64,000 bases of DNA from Enterobacteriaceae bacterium UBA2655. Its GTDB lineage: Bacteria > Pseudomonadota > Gammaproteobacteria > Enterobacterales > Enterobacteriaceae. The notes under the pieces are model-generated. The model worked only from the letters and a program-made list of their open reading frames with translations, was not told the origin of the DNA and made no database searches. The position numbers were made by a program, and so were the translations under genes. Shown here piece by piece: positions 1-11,216 of this stretch. The DNA lies in NCBI GenBank assembly GCA_002359495.1, contig DENB01000095.1, forward strand, positions 1 through 64,000. The letters run 5' to 3'. Numbering within the stretch: the stretch's first letter is position 1; every line of letters starts with the position of its first letter.

Positions 1-45
1 CGTCCCGCTGCCGCGCGCGGCACCGGCAATCCGTTCGGCAATTAA
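1..45 (+). CDS. tolC: TolC outer-membrane efflux channel, 3' end only
   Basis: Only the last 14 codons and the stop are present; they read RPAAARGTGNPFGN, which resembles the E. coli TolC C-terminus ending in NPFRN. TolC is the trimeric outer-membrane exit duct for AcrAB-type pumps and type I secretion. The next genes (ygiB, ygiC, ygiD) follow tolC in E. coli too, which supports the call. The gene body lies outside the window, so nothing more can be judged. Confidence 0.8.
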   Translation, partial: RPAAARGTGNPFGN

Positions 46-51
46 CCGACT

Positions 52-75
52 CAGGGGCCCGTTTGCGGCCCCTTT
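52..75 (+). terminator. Rho-independent terminator after tolC
   Basis: GGGGCC (54-59) pairs with GGCCCC (67-72) around a 7-nt loop and is followed by TTT. It lies 9 bases after the tolC stop and should separate tolC from ygiB. The U-tract is short. Confidence 0.6.
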
Positions 76-187
76 CCCAATCAAACGTATAGCAACGTAA
101 ATATCCCTTACCCGTCAGTCCCTCAGCTTCATTTTTCACCACTCATCCCCTATCCTAAGCGCTACCTTTGGGCACAGGACAACGATG

Positions 188-847
188 ATGAAACGGACTA
201 AAAATATTCGCCATGCCGCCTTTCGTAAGAGCTGGCAGGCACGACACCTCACGCCGGTCGCTTTCGCCATTTCGGCCGTATTCATGCTGGCCGGCTGCGA
301 ACAGAATGACGAAACCGTTGCGCTTTATCAGAATGCGGATGACTGCTCGAAAGCGAATCCCGACAAAAGCGCGCAGTGCACCACCGCTTACAACAATGCG
401 CTGAAAGAAGCGGAACGCACCGCGCCGAAATACGCCAGCAAAGAAGATTGCGTGGCGGAGTTCGGTGAAAACCAGTGTCAGCAAGCGCCGGCGCAGGCGG
501 GCACTCAGGCGGAACCCCAGCAGAGCGGCAGCTTCTGGATGCCGTTGATGGCCGGCTATATGATGGGCCGTCTGATGGGCGGCGGAGCGGGCTTTGCACA
601 GCAACCGCTTTTCTCGCCCCGCACGCCGAACAGCCCGGCGAACGGCCAGTTTGTCGATGCTTCCGGCCGCAGCTACGGCAACGCCGCCTCAGGTCGCACC
701 ATGACGGTGCCGAAAACCGCGCTGGCACCGAAGCCGGCCACCACCACCACCGTCACCCGCGGCGGTTTCGGCGAAACGGTGGCAAAACAGAACAGCATGC
801 AGCGCAGCAGCGCTTCCGGCACCAGCAGCCGCTCGTTTGGAGGCTAA
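188..847 (+). CDS. ygiB: YgiB, DUF1190 family lipoprotein
   Basis: This 219-residue protein closely matches E. coli YgiB (223 aa), a DUF1190 family member of unknown biochemical role. The N-terminus is basic, followed by a hydrophobic stretch and the lipobox LAGC with Cys37, so it is probably a lipoprotein. A Gly/Met-rich hydrophobic patch (around residues 120-140) and a Thr/Ser-rich tail follow. Tandem ATG codons stand at 185 and 188; the second matches the E. coli start (MKRTK). It lies 9 bases upstream of ygiC on the same strand, a pair conserved next to tolC. The function is not established. Confidence 0.9.
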   Translation: MKRTKNIRHAAFRKSWQARHLTPVAFAISAVFMLAGCEQNDETVALYQNADDCSKANPDKSAQCTTAYNNALKEAERTAPKYASKEDCVAEFGENQCQQAPAQAGTQAEPQQSGSFWMPLMAGYMMGRLMGGGAGFAQQPLFSPRTPNSPANGQFVDASGRSYGNAASGRTMTVPKTALAPKPATTTTVTRGGFGETVAKQNSMQRSSASGTSSRSFGG

Positions 848-856
848 CCCACCCCT

Positions 857-2017
857 ATGCAACGCATTGCTATTTCAGAAAGACCCAACTGGCGAGAAAA
901 AGCCACCGAGTACGGCTTTCGTTTCCACACTATGCATGGCGAACCTTACTGGTGTGAAGACGCTTACTATCAGTTTACCCTTGCGCAGATCGAGACGCTG
1001 GAAGCGACCACCGCCGAACTGCATCAGATGTGTCTTGATGTCGTGGCGAAAGTGGTGCAGAGCGAAGCGCTGCTGACCCGGTTCCGCATCCCCAAACACA
1101 CCTGGGATTTTGTCCGCGACTCATGGAAATCGGGCCAGCCTTCGCTCTACTCCCGGCTCGATCTCGCCTGGGACGGCAAAGGCGACGCCAAGCTGCTGGA
1201 AAATAATGCTGATACGCCCACCTCGCTTTACGAGGCGGCGTTTTTTCAATGGCTCTGGCTGGAAGATCAGCTTAACGCCGGTCAACTGCCGCCCGGCAGC
1301 GACCAGTTCAACAGCCTGCAGGAAAAGCTGATCGAACGCTTCGCGGCGCTTCACCAGCAGTTCGGTTTTAACTGGCTGCACTTCGCCTGCTGCCGCGACA
1401 CGGAGGAAGATCGGGGTACGGTGCAATATTTACAGGATTGCGCCACCGAAGCGGGCTTACCGAGCGAATTTCTCTACATTGACGAAATCGGCCTGGGGGA
1501 GAAAGGTCAGTTTACCGACGTCAACGATCAGGTCATCGGCAACCTTTTCAAGCTCTACCCGTGGGAGTTTATGCTGCGCGAAATGTTCTCCACCAAGCTG
1601 GCCGACGCCGGCGTGCGCTGGCTGGAACCCGCCTGGAAGAGCATTTTGTCGAATAAGGCCCTGCTGCCGATGCTGTGGCAGATGTTTCCCAACCATCCTA
1701 ACCTGCTGCCGGCTTATTTTGCCGATGACGAGGTGCCGCCGATGGACAAATATGTGGTGAAGCCGCTTTTTTCGCGTGAGGGCGCCAATATCCGCATCAT
1801 TGAAAACGGCAAGGAGATCGCCCGCGTCGATGGTCCCTATGGCGAAGAAGGGATGATTGTGCAGCAGTTTCATCCGCTGCCGAAATTCGGCGACAGCTAT
1901 ACCCTGATCGGCAGCTGGTTGGTTGACGATCAGCCCGCCGGCATCGGCTTGCGCGAAGATCGCGACCTGATCACCCAGGATCTGTCGCGCTTCTATCCGC
2001 ACGCCTTTATCGAATAG
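857..2017 (+). CDS. ygiC: YgiC, glutathionylspermidine synthase-like ATP-grasp protein
   Basis: The product is 386 residues, the length of E. coli YgiC, and belongs to the family related to the C-terminal synthetase domain of glutathionylspermidine synthase (pre-ATP-grasp plus ATP-grasp folds). Such enzymes ligate a carboxylate to an amine using ATP; the true YgiC substrate is not known. The C-terminal half holds the expected ATP-grasp features ([23 protein letters not shown]). The ribosome site is GGAGG at 839-843, 13 bases from the ATG and overlapping the end of ygiB, which suggests the two genes are translated from one message. Confidence 0.93.
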   Translation: MQRIAISERPNWREKATEYGFRFHTMHGEPYWCEDAYYQFTLAQIETLEATTAELHQMCLDVVAKVVQSEALLTRFRIPKHTWDFVRDSWKSGQPSLYSRLDLAWDGKGDAKLLENNADTPTSLYEAAFFQWLWLEDQLNAGQLPPGSDQFNSLQEKLIERFAALHQQFGFNWLHFACCRDTEEDRGTVQYLQDCATEAGLPSEFLYIDEIGLGEKGQFTDVNDQVIGNLFKLYPWEFMLREMFSTKLADAGVRWLEPAWKSILSNKALLPMLWQMFPNHPNLLPAYFADDEVPPMDKYVVKPLFSREGANIRIIENGKEIARVDGPYGEEGMIVQQFHPLPKFGDSYTLIGSWLVDDQPAGIGLREDRDLITQDLSRFYPHAFIE

Positions 2018-2020
2018 TGA

Positions 2021-2046
2021 CCGCCCGCCGCGAGCGGCCTTTTTTA
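2021..2046 (+). terminator. Terminator after ygiBC
   Basis: A GC-rich inverted repeat (CCGC...GCGG with a short loop) immediately downstream of the ygiC stop runs into TTTTTT at 2041-2045. It separates ygiBC from the convergent ygiD. Confidence 0.6.
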
Positions 2047-2055
2047 CGCCTGCCG

Positions 2056-2841
2056 TCAGCCGACCTGCACCGACAGCATACTAATCGCGCTCATCTCGAT
2101 GCCGTCGACAGGAATGCTGACCGCCTCGTCAGGCTGGCGCGATCCCAGTACATAAAGCAGCGGCAGATAATGTTCCGGCGTCGGGTTAGCCAGTTTCGCA
2201 TGTTCATGCTGCATAAAGTTGATTAGCGGATGCGCCTCCGCCTCGCCCTGAAAATTGAAATTTTCATGAACAAATTGATTGAACGAATTCGCCCATGGCC
2301 AGGGCTGTTCGCCGCCCTGCCAGCGCACCTGACGCAGGTTATGCACCACGTTGCCGCTGGCGATGTTCATCACGCCGCGCTCGCGCAAAGTAGCCAGTTG
2401 ACCTCCCAGCGCATAATGCCAGGCGGCGGGTTTGCTGCTGTCGACGCTCAGCTGCACCACCGGAATATCGGCCTCAGGATACATCTTGATCAGCACGCCC
2501 CACGAGCCGTGATCGAATCCCCACTCGTGATCGAGACGCACGGCAACCGGCGCCAGCAGCTCGGCGATCTCCTGCGCCAGCGCCGGCGAGCCGGGCGCCG
2601 GGTAACGCGTATCGTAAAGCGCCTGCGGGAATCCGCCGAAATCATGGATGGTGCGCGGATCATTCATGGCCGTGACCGCCGTGCCGCGCGTATACCAGTG
2701 CGCGGACACGGCGATAATCGCGCGCGGACGCGGCAAGGTGTCGCCCAGCTTGCGCCAGGCCCGCGTATAACGGTTTTCTTCCAGCACGTTCATCGGGCTG
2801 CCATGGCCTAAAAACAACGCAGGCATACGAATTTCGCTCAT
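2056..2841 (-). CDS. ygiD: YgiD, 4,5-DOPA extradiol dioxygenase-like enzyme
   Basis: The product is 261 residues and is similar along its whole length to E. coli YgiD, a zinc-dependent class III extradiol dioxygenase of the LigB/DODA family that opens the DOPA ring in vitro; its physiological substrate is uncertain. Conserved histidine motifs are visible: FLGHGSPMN near residue 13, SAHW near 48, and DHGSWG and HNL further on, consistent with the metal site. The start ATG at 2841 is preceded by GGGAAAG. It is divergent from zupT and convergent with ygiC. Confidence 0.93.
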   Translation of the reverse strand: MSEIRMPALFLGHGSPMNVLEENRYTRAWRKLGDTLPRPRAIIAVSAHWYTRGTAVTAMNDPRTIHDFGGFPQALYDTRYPAPGSPALAQEIAELLAPVAVRLDHEWGFDHGSWGVLIKMYPEADIPVVQLSVDSSKPAAWHYALGGQLATLRERGVMNIASGNVVHNLRQVRWQGGEQPWPWANSFNQFVHENFNFQGEAEAHPLINFMQHEHAKLANPTPEHYLPLLYVLGSRQPDEAVSIPVDGIEMSAISMLSVQVG

Positions 2842-3041
2842 GATGCTTTCCCGGATTTTCAGGTTGTTCAGATGAGCCTTACGATACGCCGTTTGCCAAC
2901 GGGAATAACCCGGATAAGCGTGATGATGATCATCAGATAATTTGAAGAAAAGCGCCGGACACTTCTTTACCGAGCAAACCTTTATTTTTTGTAGGGGTAA
3001 CGGTAAGTTAAACGGGAATTATTATCATTAAGGAGATCAGC

Positions 3042-3809
3042 ATGTCCGTGCCCCTGCTTCTAACCGTTTTGGCTGGCGGAGCCACGTTTATCGGCGCAAT
3101 TGTCGGCGTAATGGGGCAAAGGCCCTCTAACCGCGTGCTGGCTTTCGCGCTGGGTTTCGCCGCCGGCATTATGCTGTTGATTTCCCTGATGGAGATGTTG
3201 CCCGGCGCGCTGCATGCCGAAGGCATGTCGCCGGTGCTGGGCTACGGAATGTTTATCTTCGGGCTGTCGGGCTATTTCATACTGGATCGTTTGCTGCCGC
3301 ACCAGCATCCGCAGGACTTTATGGCGATGCGTCGCCGCCCCGCCAACCTCCGACGCACCGCCATATTGTTAACGCTTGGCATTAGCCTGCATAATTTCCC
3401 GGAAGGCGTCGCGACGTTCATCACTGCCAGCAGCGATATGGAGGTGGGGTTAGGCATCGCTCTGGCGGTCGCCATTCATAATATTCCTGAAGGCCTGGCG
3501 GTTGCCGGCCCGATGTACTCCGCCACCGGCTCTAAATTAAAAGCGATATTGTGGGCCTGTGCCTCAGGGATAGCGGAAATTCTCGGCGGCGTCGTGGCCT
3601 TTATGCTGTTTGGTCCGATGGTGTCGCCGGTAGCTATCGCGGCGGTCATGGCGGCCGTGGCCGGTATTATGGTCGCGCTCTCGGTTGATGAACTGATGCC
3701 GCTGGCGCGGGAAATCGATCCTCACAGCAATCCCAGCTATGGCGTGCTATGCGGTATGACGGTGATGGGGCTGAGCCTGACGCTGTTGCAAAGCAGCGGC
3801 CTCAGCTAA
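3042..3809 (+). CDS. zupT: Zinc/divalent-metal transporter ZupT
   Basis: This 255-residue ZIP-family importer sits in the inner membrane and brings Zn(II) and other divalent metals into the cytoplasm. About eight hydrophobic segments are evident, and the metal-binding motifs HNFPE (117-121) and HNIPE (146-150) are intact. A strong ribosome site, AAGGAG, precedes the ATG. Just upstream (about 3014-3030) is AATTATTATCATT, which resembles half of a Fur-type site; E. coli zupT is reported as weakly and constitutively expressed, so that is only a hint. Confidence 0.95.
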   Translation: MSVPLLLTVLAGGATFIGAIVGVMGQRPSNRVLAFALGFAAGIMLLISLMEMLPGALHAEGMSPVLGYGMFIFGLSGYFILDRLLPHQHPQDFMAMRRRPANLRRTAILLTLGISLHNFPEGVATFITASSDMEVGLGIALAVAIHNIPEGLAVAGPMYSATGSKLKAILWACASGIAEILGGVVAFMLFGPMVSPVAIAAVMAAVAGIMVALSVDELMPLAREIDPHSNPSYGVLCGMTVMGLSLTLLQSSGLS

Positions 3810-3818
3810 CGTTTAAAA

Positions 3819-3847
3819 TAAAAAACCGGGTTTCCCCGGCTTTTTTA
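3819..3847. terminator. Bidirectional terminator between zupT and ribB
   Basis: AAAAACCGGG, a short loop and CCCGGCTTTTTT form a hairpin with A-tract and T-tract on either side, so it can stop transcription from zupT (plus) and ribB (minus). Confidence 0.75.
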
Positions 3848-3870
3848 TGCAAAACCTGTACTAAGTTCGA

Positions 3871-4527
3871 TCAGCTCGCCTGACGCGTCTCGCGTTCACG
3901 GCGATAAGCCACCAGATCTTCGATGGTCACGACCGGCATATTGTGCTGCTTCGCAAAGGCGATCGCTTCAGGCGCGTGCGCCATGGAGCCGTCGTCGTTG
4001 GTCAGTTCGCAAAGCACGCCCGCCGGTTTAAAGCCCGCCAGCGTAACCAGATCGATAGTAGCTTCGGTATGGCCGCCGCGCGTCAGCACGCCGCCGTCCT
4101 GCGCGCGCAGCGGGAAAACGTGACCCGGGCGGTTCAGGTCGCTGGGTTTGGCGTTATCGGCAATCGCGGTACGAATGGTGGTGATACGATCTTTGGCAGA
4201 AACGCCGGTCGTCACGCCCTGCGCCGCCTCGATGGTCACGGTAAAGCCGGTGCCGTAAGAACTGGTGTTGTTCTCCACCATCATCGGCAGTTCAAGCTGC
4301 TGACGACGCGTTTCGGTCAGGCACAGGCAAACGATGCCGCTGCCGTGGCGAATGGTCAGCGCCATCTGCTCAACGGTCATGGTTTCGGCGGCGAAAATCA
4401 TATCGCCTTCATTTTCACGATTTTCATCATCAAGCACCATTACGCCGCGGCCATCCCGCAGCGCCGCAATGGCGCGTTCCACACGCTGTTCAGGCGTGCC
4501 AAATTCAGAAAGAAGCGTCTGATTCAT
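3871..4527 (-). CDS. ribB: 3,4-dihydroxy-2-butanone 4-phosphate synthase
   Basis: RibB converts ribulose 5-phosphate to formate and L-3,4-dihydroxy-2-butanone 4-phosphate, the four-carbon precursor of riboflavin. The 218-residue product carries the catalytic acidic loop [10 protein letters not shown] (33-42) and the HVFPLRA/RGGHTEA region typical of the family. It is a stand-alone DHBP synthase without a fused GTP cyclohydrolase II domain, as in E. coli. It has a long leader containing an FMN riboswitch (4631-4784), so its expression should fall when FMN is plentiful. Confidence 0.97.
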   Translation of the reverse strand: MNQTLLSEFGTPEQRVERAIAALRDGRGVMVLDDENRENEGDMIFAAETMTVEQMALTIRHGSGIVCLCLTETRRQQLELPMMVENNTSSYGTGFTVTIEAAQGVTTGVSAKDRITTIRTAIADNAKPSDLNRPGHVFPLRAQDGGVLTRGGHTEATIDLVTLAGFKPAGVLCELTNDDGSMAHAPEAIAFAKQHNMPVVTIEDLVAYRRERETRQAS

Positions 4528-4630
4528 GGTAAAAAAACCTTATGTAAGAATATGAGTTACCAGAATCAGGGCGAACTTAGGAGTGATGTCCAAAAGACAT
4601 GGCAATAACGTGACGGGCGCAGCCCGGCCG

Positions 4631-4784
4631 AAGTCGTTACCCTCTCCCATCCGGACTTTAACCGTCGGCCCCGGAATTACACCGGATCTGCTGACCTTCA
4701 GACCCGAAGATCTGAAGCGCTCGCGGGCTTTCAGCAACGCTGATTTACCGCCGGTGGGGAATTTCGCCCCGCCCTGAGAATAAG
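4631..4784 (-). promoter_or_regulatory. FMN riboswitch (RFN element) controlling ribB
   Basis: Read on the minus strand, the leader starts with TTCTCAGGGCGGGG, followed by AATTCCCCACCGGCGG, continues through CAGATCCGGTGTAATTCCG and ends GGATGGGAGAGGGTAACG. These are the conserved core blocks of RFN elements. Immediately downstream (about 4595-4630) are sequences that can form competing hairpins (for example GGGCTGCGCCC), the expected expression platform before the ribB start at 4527. The identification rests on sequence pattern; ends are approximate. Confidence 0.93.
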
Positions 4785-4791
4785 CGAATTT

Positions 4792-4820
4792 ACTATAACG
4801 CCAAAAAATCGAGCGGGCAA
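4792..4820 (-). promoter_or_regulatory. Probable sigma-70 promoter of ribB
   Basis: On the minus strand there is TTGCCC (4820-4815), a 17-base spacer and TATAGT (4797-4792). It ends just before the riboswitch begins, exactly where the ribB transcript should start. Confidence 0.65.
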
Positions 4821-4957
4821 TCGACAAAACTGCAAAAGCTTTTGCATTTGCTGCGTTGACGATTTGAGGTTTAACCTTTTCGTTTCTGGCATTACACTTA
4901 ATGCATATTTTGACAAAAGAGACGCTGCCGTCGGCAACCCGCAAACAGGAAATCACC

Positions 4958-5266
4958 ATGATCGACACGAAAAAAATTGAACAACTTGCGCGTCAGGTGC
5001 ACGAGGCCATGCCAAAAGGAATTCGTGAATTTGGCGATGACGTCGAAAAGAAAATTCGCCAGGTTCTGCAGGCGCAGTTAACCCGCATGGATTTAGTCAA
5101 TCGCGAAGAGTTTGATGTGCAGACGCAGGTTCTGCTGCGCACCCGTGAAAAGCTGGCCGCGCTTGAACAGCGTCTGGCGCAGTTAGAGAGCAATGCGACG
5201 GTCAACGCCGCCACGCCGGGCGCCAGCGCGCCGCAGGACGTGATCAAAACGGAAGATCCGCAGTAA
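4958..5266 (+). CDS. ubiK: UbiK (YqiC), ubiquinone biosynthesis accessory factor
   Basis: The 102-residue, mostly helical and charged protein matches E. coli YqiC/UbiK, which forms a coiled-coil complex with UbiJ and supports aerobic ubiquinone synthesis, probably at the membrane. The N-terminal half ([13 protein letters not shown]) is close to E. coli; the C-terminal part (about 60-85) has the heptad pattern of a coiled coil. The start at 4958 is chosen because AGGA ends 7 bases upstream and the homologue begins there; an upstream in-frame start lacks such a site. A candidate promoter is TTTAAC-17-TACACT (4870-4898). E. coli glgS and yqiJK, found after ubiK there, are absent here. Confidence 0.93.
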   Translation: MIDTKKIEQLARQVHEAMPKGIREFGDDVEKKIRQVLQAQLTRMDLVNREEFDVQTQVLLRTREKLAALEQRLAQLESNATVNAATPGASAPQDVIKTEDPQ

Positions 5267-5311
5267 GCGCGAAAAAGCCGTTTTAGCGGGAGCCGGGCTC
5301 CCGCACAGCGT

Positions 5312-6742
5312 TTAGCTTTTCGCGCCGCGAATGGTCTTAATGATATTCGTGGTTGAAATGCCATCTTCGAAGTTCAGCACCATCACCTCGCCGCCGTTAG
5401 CCCAGACTTCCTTGCTGCCTGCGATATCTTCCGGTCGGTAATCGCCGCCTTTCACCAACAGATCGGGCAACACGTCGGCGATCAGACGCTGCGGCGTATC
5501 CTCTTCAAAAGAGACTACCCAATCCACCGCCTCCAGCGCGCCCAGAACGATCATCCGGTTCACCAGCGGATTAACCGGACGCGTCTCCCCTTTCAGGCGC
5601 TTCGTTGAGGCGTCGCTGTTCACCGCGACGATCAGACGATCGCCCAGCTTGCGTGCATTGGCGAGATAAGAGACGTGGCCGGCATGCAAAATGTCGAAAA
5701 CGCCGTTGGTCATCACTACCTTCTCGCCGCGCTTGCGCGCCAGCGCCACCGCTTCCTTCAGCTGAGCTTCGTTCATCACGCCGAAACCGCTTTCCGGGCG
5801 GGCATGAATGGCGTTTTCCAACTCCACCGTGCTGACGGTCGAGGTGCCCAGTTTGCCGACCACCACGCCCGCCGCGGCGTTCGCCAGGAAGCAGGCTTCC
5901 TCCAGCGAATTGCCTGCCGCCAGCGCAGCCGCCAGCACGCCGATCACCGTATCGCCGGCGCCGGTGACGTCATAAACTTCCTGCGCCTGCGTCGGCAGAT
6001 GCAGCGGCGCTTTGCCCGGCTGCAGCAGCGTCATGCCGTTTTCCGAGCGGGTGATCAACAGCGCGGAAAAATCATAATCCGCTACCAGCTGCATGCCGCG
6101 CGCGACAAGCTCGTCTTCGCTTTTGCATTTACCGGCCACCGCTTCGAATTCGGACAGGTTAGGCGTTAACAGCGTCGCGCCGCGATAGCGGGAAAAATCA
6201 GTGCCTTTCGGATCGATCAAGACCGGCACGCCCGCTTCCCGCGCCAGCTGGATCATGGTCTGGACGCTGGTCAGCGCCCCTTTCGCGTAATCGGACAGCA
6301 CCAGCGCGCCCGAAGCCGCCAGCGACTGACGAATGCGCTGGTGAATCGGCTCCGGGTCGACGTTTTCGAAACCCTCTTCGAAGTCGAGGCGAATCAGCTG
6401 CTGGTTGCGGGAAAGCACGCGCAGTTTGGTAATAGTGGGATGGGTTTTGATGGTGACGAAATCGCAGTTAACCTTCACGTCGTTCAGCGTGGCGTTCAGC
6501 ACGCGCGCCGCGTCGTCTTCGCCGGTTAAGCCGACCAAACGTGAAGCTGCCCCCAGCGCCGCAATATTCATCGCCACGTTGGCTGCCCCGCCCGGCCGCT
6601 CTTCCACCGTATTCACCTTCACCACCGGCACCGGCGCTTCGGGAGAAATACGGCTCGTCGGGCCATACCAGTAGCGATCCAACATCACGTCACCGACAAC
6701 CAGCACCGCGGCGCGGTCGAATTCGGGCAGTGTTACTTTCAT
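5312..6742 (-). CDS. hldE: Bifunctional heptose 7-phosphate kinase / heptose 1-phosphate adenylyltransferase
   Basis: HldE makes ADP-heptose for the lipopolysaccharide inner core. The N-terminal ribokinase-type domain (about 1-318) phosphorylates D-glycero-D-manno-heptose 7-phosphate and has the anion-hole motif GAGDT; the C-terminal nucleotidyltransferase domain (about 344-477) carries FDILHAGHV, the HxGH motif. It is 476 residues, like E. coli (477). The ATG at 6742 is preferred over a GTG at 6751: GGAG lies about 8 bases upstream and the homologue starts MKVTLPEF. It follows glnE on the same strand with an 89-base gap containing a 9-bp hairpin (6786-6804). Confidence 0.96.
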   Translation of the reverse strand: MKVTLPEFDRAAVLVVGDVMLDRYWYGPTSRISPEAPVPVVKVNTVEERPGGAANVAMNIAALGAASRLVGLTGEDDAARVLNATLNDVKVNCDFVTIKTHPTITKLRVLSRNQQLIRLDFEEGFENVDPEPIHQRIRQSLAASGALVLSDYAKGALTSVQTMIQLAREAGVPVLIDPKGTDFSRYRGATLLTPNLSEFEAVAGKCKSEDELVARGMQLVADYDFSALLITRSENGMTLLQPGKAPLHLPTQAQEVYDVTGAGDTVIGVLAAALAAGNSLEEACFLANAAAGVVVGKLGTSTVSTVELENAIHARPESGFGVMNEAQLKEAVALARKRGEKVVMTNGVFDILHAGHVSYLANARKLGDRLIVAVNSDASTKRLKGETRPVNPLVNRMIVLGALEAVDWVVSFEEDTPQRLIADVLPDLLVKGGDYRPEDIAGSKEVWANGGEVMVLNFEDGISTTNIIKTIRGAKS

Positions 6743-6831
6743 TCCAGACACTCCAGACTGCAGTAAAAATAGTGCGCGGATAATAGCACAGAAGCCTTCT
6801 GTGCCACCTGTTCCGCATCGGGCCGACGGCG

Positions 6832-9660
6832 TTAAGCCAGCCAGCGCCGCCAGCTTTCGTCAACGCTCTCGCGCTCCGCCAGAAAGGCTTGCGGCTCCAC
6901 ATGGCCGGGCAGTTCCTGCAGGGCGAGATGATGCAGCGCATCGCGCAAGGTCACGTAAGCCTGCGTCAACGCCTGCGCTTCCGGCGCCGGCATCTTTTGA
7001 TGCTTCGCCATCAGCTCGAAGATGCGGACGTTATCGGACCAGCGCGTCAGCGCGGGCTGCTCAGCGGCGTAGCGTAAGACAAGATATTGCGCGATGAATT
7101 CAATATCGGTGATGCCGCCCTGGTCGGTTTTGATCTCCCAGCGCCCTTTGTGTTTGTTGCTGAGGTGAGCGCGCATCTTTTCACGCATTTCGCTCACCTC
7201 TTTTTTCAGCTGCTCAGGCTCGCGCGGCAGGCAAAGCACGCCGCGCCGGATAGCGTCGAAACGCGCGCAGAGCGCCGGTTCGCCGAACACGATGCGCGCG
7301 CGCACCAGCGCCTGATGTTCCCAGGTCCAGGCTTCGTGACGCTGATAGTCATCGAAAGCCTCGAAGGTGCTGACCAGCATGCCCGCCGCGCCGGAGGGAC
7401 GCAGCCGCGCATCCACCTCATACAGAATTCCCGACGAGGTGCGCGTGCTGAACAGGTGCATAACGCGCTGCGCCAGTCGCAGATAGAATTGACGTCCGTC
7501 AATGCTGCGATCCCCCAGCGTCGTCGCATCGGCCGGGCAATCGTGCAGGAACACCAGATCGAGATCGGAGCTGTAACCCAGTTCCCAGCCGCCCAGCTTG
7601 CCGTAGCCCACCACGGCGAAGCCGCGCTCATGTTCGTTTTGCAGGTGGGAAGGCCGACCGTAGCGCTGCACCATCATATGCCAGGCCTGCTGCACCACCG
7701 ACTCGATAATCGCCTCCGCCAGCCAAGTTAAGTGGTCGCTCACTTTCATTACCGGCAGGGTTTTCGCTATATCGGCGGCCGCGATGCGCAGATGCTGCGC
7801 CTGTTTGAACTGCCGCAGCGCCTCCAGCTGCTGCTCCTCGTCATCGACAGGTACGCGCATCAGATACTGCCGCAGCTCGTCCCGGTAGGCGTCGGTGGCG
7901 GTCGGCTGATAGAGCGTGGAGGGATCGAGCAGCTCATCCAGCAGCAGCGGATAGCGCGCCAGCTGGCTGGCCAGCATCGGCGAGGCGGCGCAGAGGCGAA
8001 TCAAATGACGCAGCGCGCCCTGGGACTCCGTCAACAGCTCCAGGTAGGTGCTGCGCGTCAGAATGCCCACCAGCAGCGGCGTCAGTCGATTCAGGGTTTC
8101 CGCCGCGTTCGGCAACGGACAAATCTCGCTCAGCAGACGCGGCATCAGCTGATCCAGCGCCTGACGTCCGCGCGGGCCGATGGTGCGTTTGTTGACGTCG
8201 AGGCGAAACGCATTCAGCGCAGAGAGCAGCTGCTGGCGCTGCGCATCCGTCAGCTGCAGCGCCAGCGGCGTCAGATCCGCCTCTTCCGGCAGGTCCTGCC
8301 ACAGCGCGACATACTCCGCCAGCGCACGGTTATCGCCCGGCTCCGGCGCATCTTCGCCGATCAGCTCATCGAAAATAGCGCGTATCGCCGCCATATGGCC
8401 ATCCAGCCGCGCCTTCAGCGCCTCCCAGTCGTCGCAGCCCATCGCCCAGGCGAGACGCGCGCGGTTCAGCGCATCCGCCGGCAGCGTTTGCGTTTGTTCG
8501 TCGCCGATACTCTGCAACAGGTTTTCAAGGCGGCGCAGGAACAGATAGCCTTCCCGCAGCCGCTCGATATGCGGCGGAGAGAGCAGTTCAAGCTTGCCGA
8601 TCGCCGAGAGCGTAGGCAGCAGCGCGTGCAGCTGAAGCGAGCGCTCACGACCGCCGCGAATCAACTGGAAAACCTGGACGATGAATTCCGCTTCGCGAAT
8701 GCCGCCGGCGCCCAGCTTGATGTTGTCCGTCAGGCCACGGCGACGCACTTCGCGCGCGATCATGCTCTTCATGTTGCGCAGCGACTGAATAACGCTGAAG
8801 TCGATATAGCGGCGATAGATGAAAGGACGCAGCATCTGACGCAGCTCCTGGCTCCAGCGATCGTCGTCGTCGCCCATAAGGCGCGCTTTCACCATGGCGT
8901 AACGTTCCCAGTCGCGACCCTGCTCCTGGTAGTAATCCTCCAGCGCTGCAAAGCTCAGCACCAGCGGTCCGCTGTCGCCGAAGGGGCGCAGCCGCATATC
9001 GACGCGGTAGACGAAGCCGTCCATGGTGGGCTGATCCAGCACTTTTATCAGCCGCTGGCCCATGCGGGTAAAAAACTGCGCGTTATCCAGCTCGCGTCGT
9101 CCGCCGCGCGTCGCGCCGTTTTCCGGCCAGGCGAAAATCAGATCGATATCGGAAGAGAAGTTGAGCTCGCCGCCGCCAAGCTTGCCCATGCCGAGGATCA
9201 GCATCGGCTGCGCTTCGCCCGCCGCGTTGCAGGGCGTGCCGAAATCCTGGCAGCAATCCTGATAAACCCAATCGCGCGCAGCGACGATCAGCGTCTCCGC
9301 CAGCACGCTAAGTTGCCGCAGGCTCTGCTGCGTGGTGGCGTGATGCAAAGCCTGCATCCAGGCGATACGCACCAGCATCCGGCGTCGGAACAGACGCAGC
9401 GTGCGCATCAGCGTCGCTTCATCGACCGCCGTCCGCAGCGCCTCGCCCAGCCAGGTCTGATAATGTTGCCACTCTTCCGGCTGCGGCGCCTGTTGCCGGA
9501 TTTCATGCCGCCAGTCGGGATAGTGCTGCAGGTTATCGACGATAAAATCGCTGAAGGCCAGCGCGGCCGCCTCGTCAGCGCTCAGTTCGTCCGCCGCAAG
9601 CTGCAGCTTTTCCGCCGCCTTTTCCCGTTGCGTTTTCAGTATCGGTGACAGCTCAGACAC
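6832..9660 (-). CDS. glnE: Bifunctional glutamine synthetase adenylyltransferase/deadenylase
   Basis: GlnE attaches and removes AMP on glutamine synthetase in response to the PII protein, tuning nitrogen assimilation. Two nucleotidyltransferase domains are visible: [20 protein letters not shown] near residue 170 (adenylyl-removing half) and [18 protein letters not shown] near 700 (adenylylating half), each with the Asp-x-Asp metal site. The length is about 942 residues against 946 in E. coli. A GTG at 9660 is chosen because GGGAGAG ends 5 bases upstream; an in-frame ATG at 9681 has no ribosome site. It is transcribed with ygiF upstream and hldE downstream. Confidence 0.95.
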   Translation of the reverse strand: MSELSPILKTQREKAAEKLQLAADELSADEAAALAFSDFIVDNLQHYPDWRHEIRQQAPQPEEWQHYQTWLGEALRTAVDEATLMRTLRLFRRRMLVRIAWMQALHHATTQQSLRQLSVLAETLIVAARDWVYQDCCQDFGTPCNAAGEAQPMLILGMGKLGGGELNFSSDIDLIFAWPENGATRGGRRELDNAQFFTRMGQRLIKVLDQPTMDGFVYRVDMRLRPFGDSGPLVLSFAALEDYYQEQGRDWERYAMVKARLMGDDDDRWSQELRQMLRPFIYRRYIDFSVIQSLRNMKSMIAREVRRRGLTDNIKLGAGGIREAEFIVQVFQLIRGGRERSLQLHALLPTLSAIGKLELLSPPHIERLREGYLFLRRLENLLQSIGDEQTQTLPADALNRARLAWAMGCDDWEALKARLDGHMAAIRAIFDELIGEDAPEPGDNRALAEYVALWQDLPEEADLTPLALQLTDAQRQQLLSALNAFRLDVNKRTIGPRGRQALDQLMPRLLSEICPLPNAAETLNRLTPLLVGILTRSTYLELLTESQGALRHLIRLCAASPMLASQLARYPLLLDELLDPSTLYQPTATDAYRDELRQYLMRVPVDDEEQQLEALRQFKQAQHLRIAAADIAKTLPVMKVSDHLTWLAEAIIESVVQQAWHMMVQRYGRPSHLQNEHERGFAVVGYGKLGGWELGYSSDLDLVFLHDCPADATTLGDRSIDGRQFYLRLAQRVMHLFSTRTSSGILYEVDARLRPSGAAGMLVSTFEAFDDYQRHEAWTWEHQALVRARIVFGEPALCARFDAIRRGVLCLPREPEQLKKEVSEMREKMRAHLSNKHKGRWEIKTDQGGITDIEFIAQYLVLRYAAEQPALTRWSDNVRIFELMAKHQKMPAPEAQALTQAYVTLRDALHHLALQELPGHVEPQAFLAERESVDESWRRWLA

Positions 9661-9701
9661 ATTCTCTCTCCCTGACGGCATGTTGATGGGGTTCGGGTCG
9701 G

Positions 9702-11012
9702 TTAGCGCGCGGCCGTTCCGTTCAGCCAGAAGGCCGGCTGCTTCAGCGCCTGACCGGCATGCGCGTTCAGCCAGCTCGACTGATGCTGCCGGATGGCCTG
9801 CAACAGCTGTTGCCAGGGCTGCAGCCAGTTTCCCACGGCGTCGGCGGGATAAGCCCCGCTCAGCAGATGCGCCGCCAGCAGCTGGTGGCTCAGTCGCGTG
9901 GCTTTATCGTAATATTCATTTGGCTGCTGGATAGCGCCGAAGCTCTCTTTAAGTTCGGCGGCGATGCGGCCCAGCATAATGTCGCAGAAACGTTTAAAGG
10001 ATCCCTGCATTTTGGTTTTGCTTTTCTCGTCCAGCCAGCGTTGCCACTGCGCCTCAACCAGCCAGTGGGTCAGGCTGAGCTGAGCCTCTACCGAGGCGGC
10101 GGAGGAGCCGATCGCCTGCGCGTCCGGCGAGCTTTGCGCCAGCATCTCTTCCAGCGCCGTCAGCTTCTGCCGCAGCTCGCTGCTGGCTTTACGCGGCACC
10201 AGCGCGCCGAACAGAGCGAAAGCCTGGCGCAACGTTTCCAGCGCTTCGCGCACTGAGGTCAGCGCTTCCGCATTACCGCGCATCCACACCTCTTCGTGAT
10301 ATTGCCAGTGGCTGAGCGCCAGCGACATCGCCGCCAGCATGCCCTCCTCCACCGTGGCTTTGGGCGCGGCTTTCAGGATCGGCAGCGGACGCAGCGGACG
10401 TTTGGGATTGCCCTGCGCCAGCTGATAGCCGCGCGCCGCCTTGCTCAGGCTGCCGAGGCGCATGCCGCCCGCGGCAATCAGCTGATGGGCGAACGACAGC
10501 AGATCGCCGCGCTCTCCCGATTTCAGCTCCAGCTCCACTTCGCAAAGCGGCTCTTTCAGCTCGCCGGCCGCCACTTCGCCCTGATCGAACGCCACTTCGA
10601 TTTCGCTCTGCTGATAGCGCACCAGCCATTTCTCACGCACGAAGTGGGTGCTGAACAGCGGACGCAGACGCGACTGAAGATCGGCCAGATCAGCGCCCTG
10701 CGGCCAGATTTCCGCCGGCAGGCGGGCGATATCGAGTTCAGGCACGGTTAAATCGACGTTATATTCCGGGCGCTGATGCAGTCCGCCTAAGGTTTTTCCT
10801 GCGGCTTTCAGCGTCATTTCATAACGCCTGTCCACGCCGCGGATGCGCAGCCCCATATCCCAGCGTCGCAGCTGGTTATCGTCGGTTTCGTAATAGATGT
10901 TGGTCAGCTCCTGCGCCGGCTCATGATCGTGCGGCCAGGCCGCGAGCGCCGCAGCCAGATTCCCGGCTGCATGTGGAGTGGCAATGAACTTTAATTCGAT
11001 TTCTATGGTCAT
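9702..11012 (-). CDS. ygiF: YgiF, inorganic triphosphatase (CYTH-CHAD)
   Basis: The 436-residue protein starts with the CYTH signature ExExK (EIELKF, residues 3-8); this domain (about 1-200) hydrolyses inorganic triphosphate in the E. coli enzyme. The remainder (about 220-430) is a helical, His-rich CHAD domain thought to bind polyphosphate or phosphate-rich partners. It precedes glnE on the same strand, with a gap of 20-40 bases depending on the glnE start, and is divergent from ygiM. This arrangement is the same as in E. coli. Confidence 0.94.
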   Translation of the reverse strand: MTIEIELKFIATPHAAGNLAAALAAWPHDHEPAQELTNIYYETDDNQLRRWDMGLRIRGVDRRYEMTLKAAGKTLGGLHQRPEYNVDLTVPELDIARLPAEIWPQGADLADLQSRLRPLFSTHFVREKWLVRYQQSEIEVAFDQGEVAAGELKEPLCEVELELKSGERGDLLSFAHQLIAAGGMRLGSLSKAARGYQLAQGNPKRPLRPLPILKAAPKATVEEGMLAAMSLALSHWQYHEEVWMRGNAEALTSVREALETLRQAFALFGALVPRKASSELRQKLTALEEMLAQSSPDAQAIGSSAASVEAQLSLTHWLVEAQWQRWLDEKSKTKMQGSFKRFCDIMLGRIAAELKESFGAIQQPNEYYDKATRLSHQLLAAHLLSGAYPADAVGNWLQPWQQLLQAIRQHQSSWLNAHAGQALKQPAFWLNGTAAR

Positions 11013-11216
11013 AATTTTTTATTCAATACGCTGCTGGCACCAGAGAGGTTATTCAGGCGAAGAGTAATGCACAGAAGCGTGGCTGTCTCTGCTTTCTTAC
11101 GCATTCGCCCCCCTTTTCGACGGGTTCGAGTCCAGGATAGTTCTCATTCATATCCCGACGAAGCCTCTCCAGACTGTGCCGGTAATTTTACCGACCTCAT
11201 GCAAAAACGACATCGA

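Noticed and set aside
3014..3032. Fur-like AATTATTATCATT before zupT
   Set aside because: Only one half of the 19-base site fits and the other arm is lost, so it is not listed as a site.
4540..4968. A 142-codon minus frame upstream of ribB
   Set aside because: It overlies the FMN riboswitch and the ribB promoter, so it is not coding.
7732..9648. A 638-codon open frame opposite glnE
   Set aside because: It mirrors the GC-rich codon pattern of glnE, has low-complexity Arg/Gln/Ala composition and no ribosome site.
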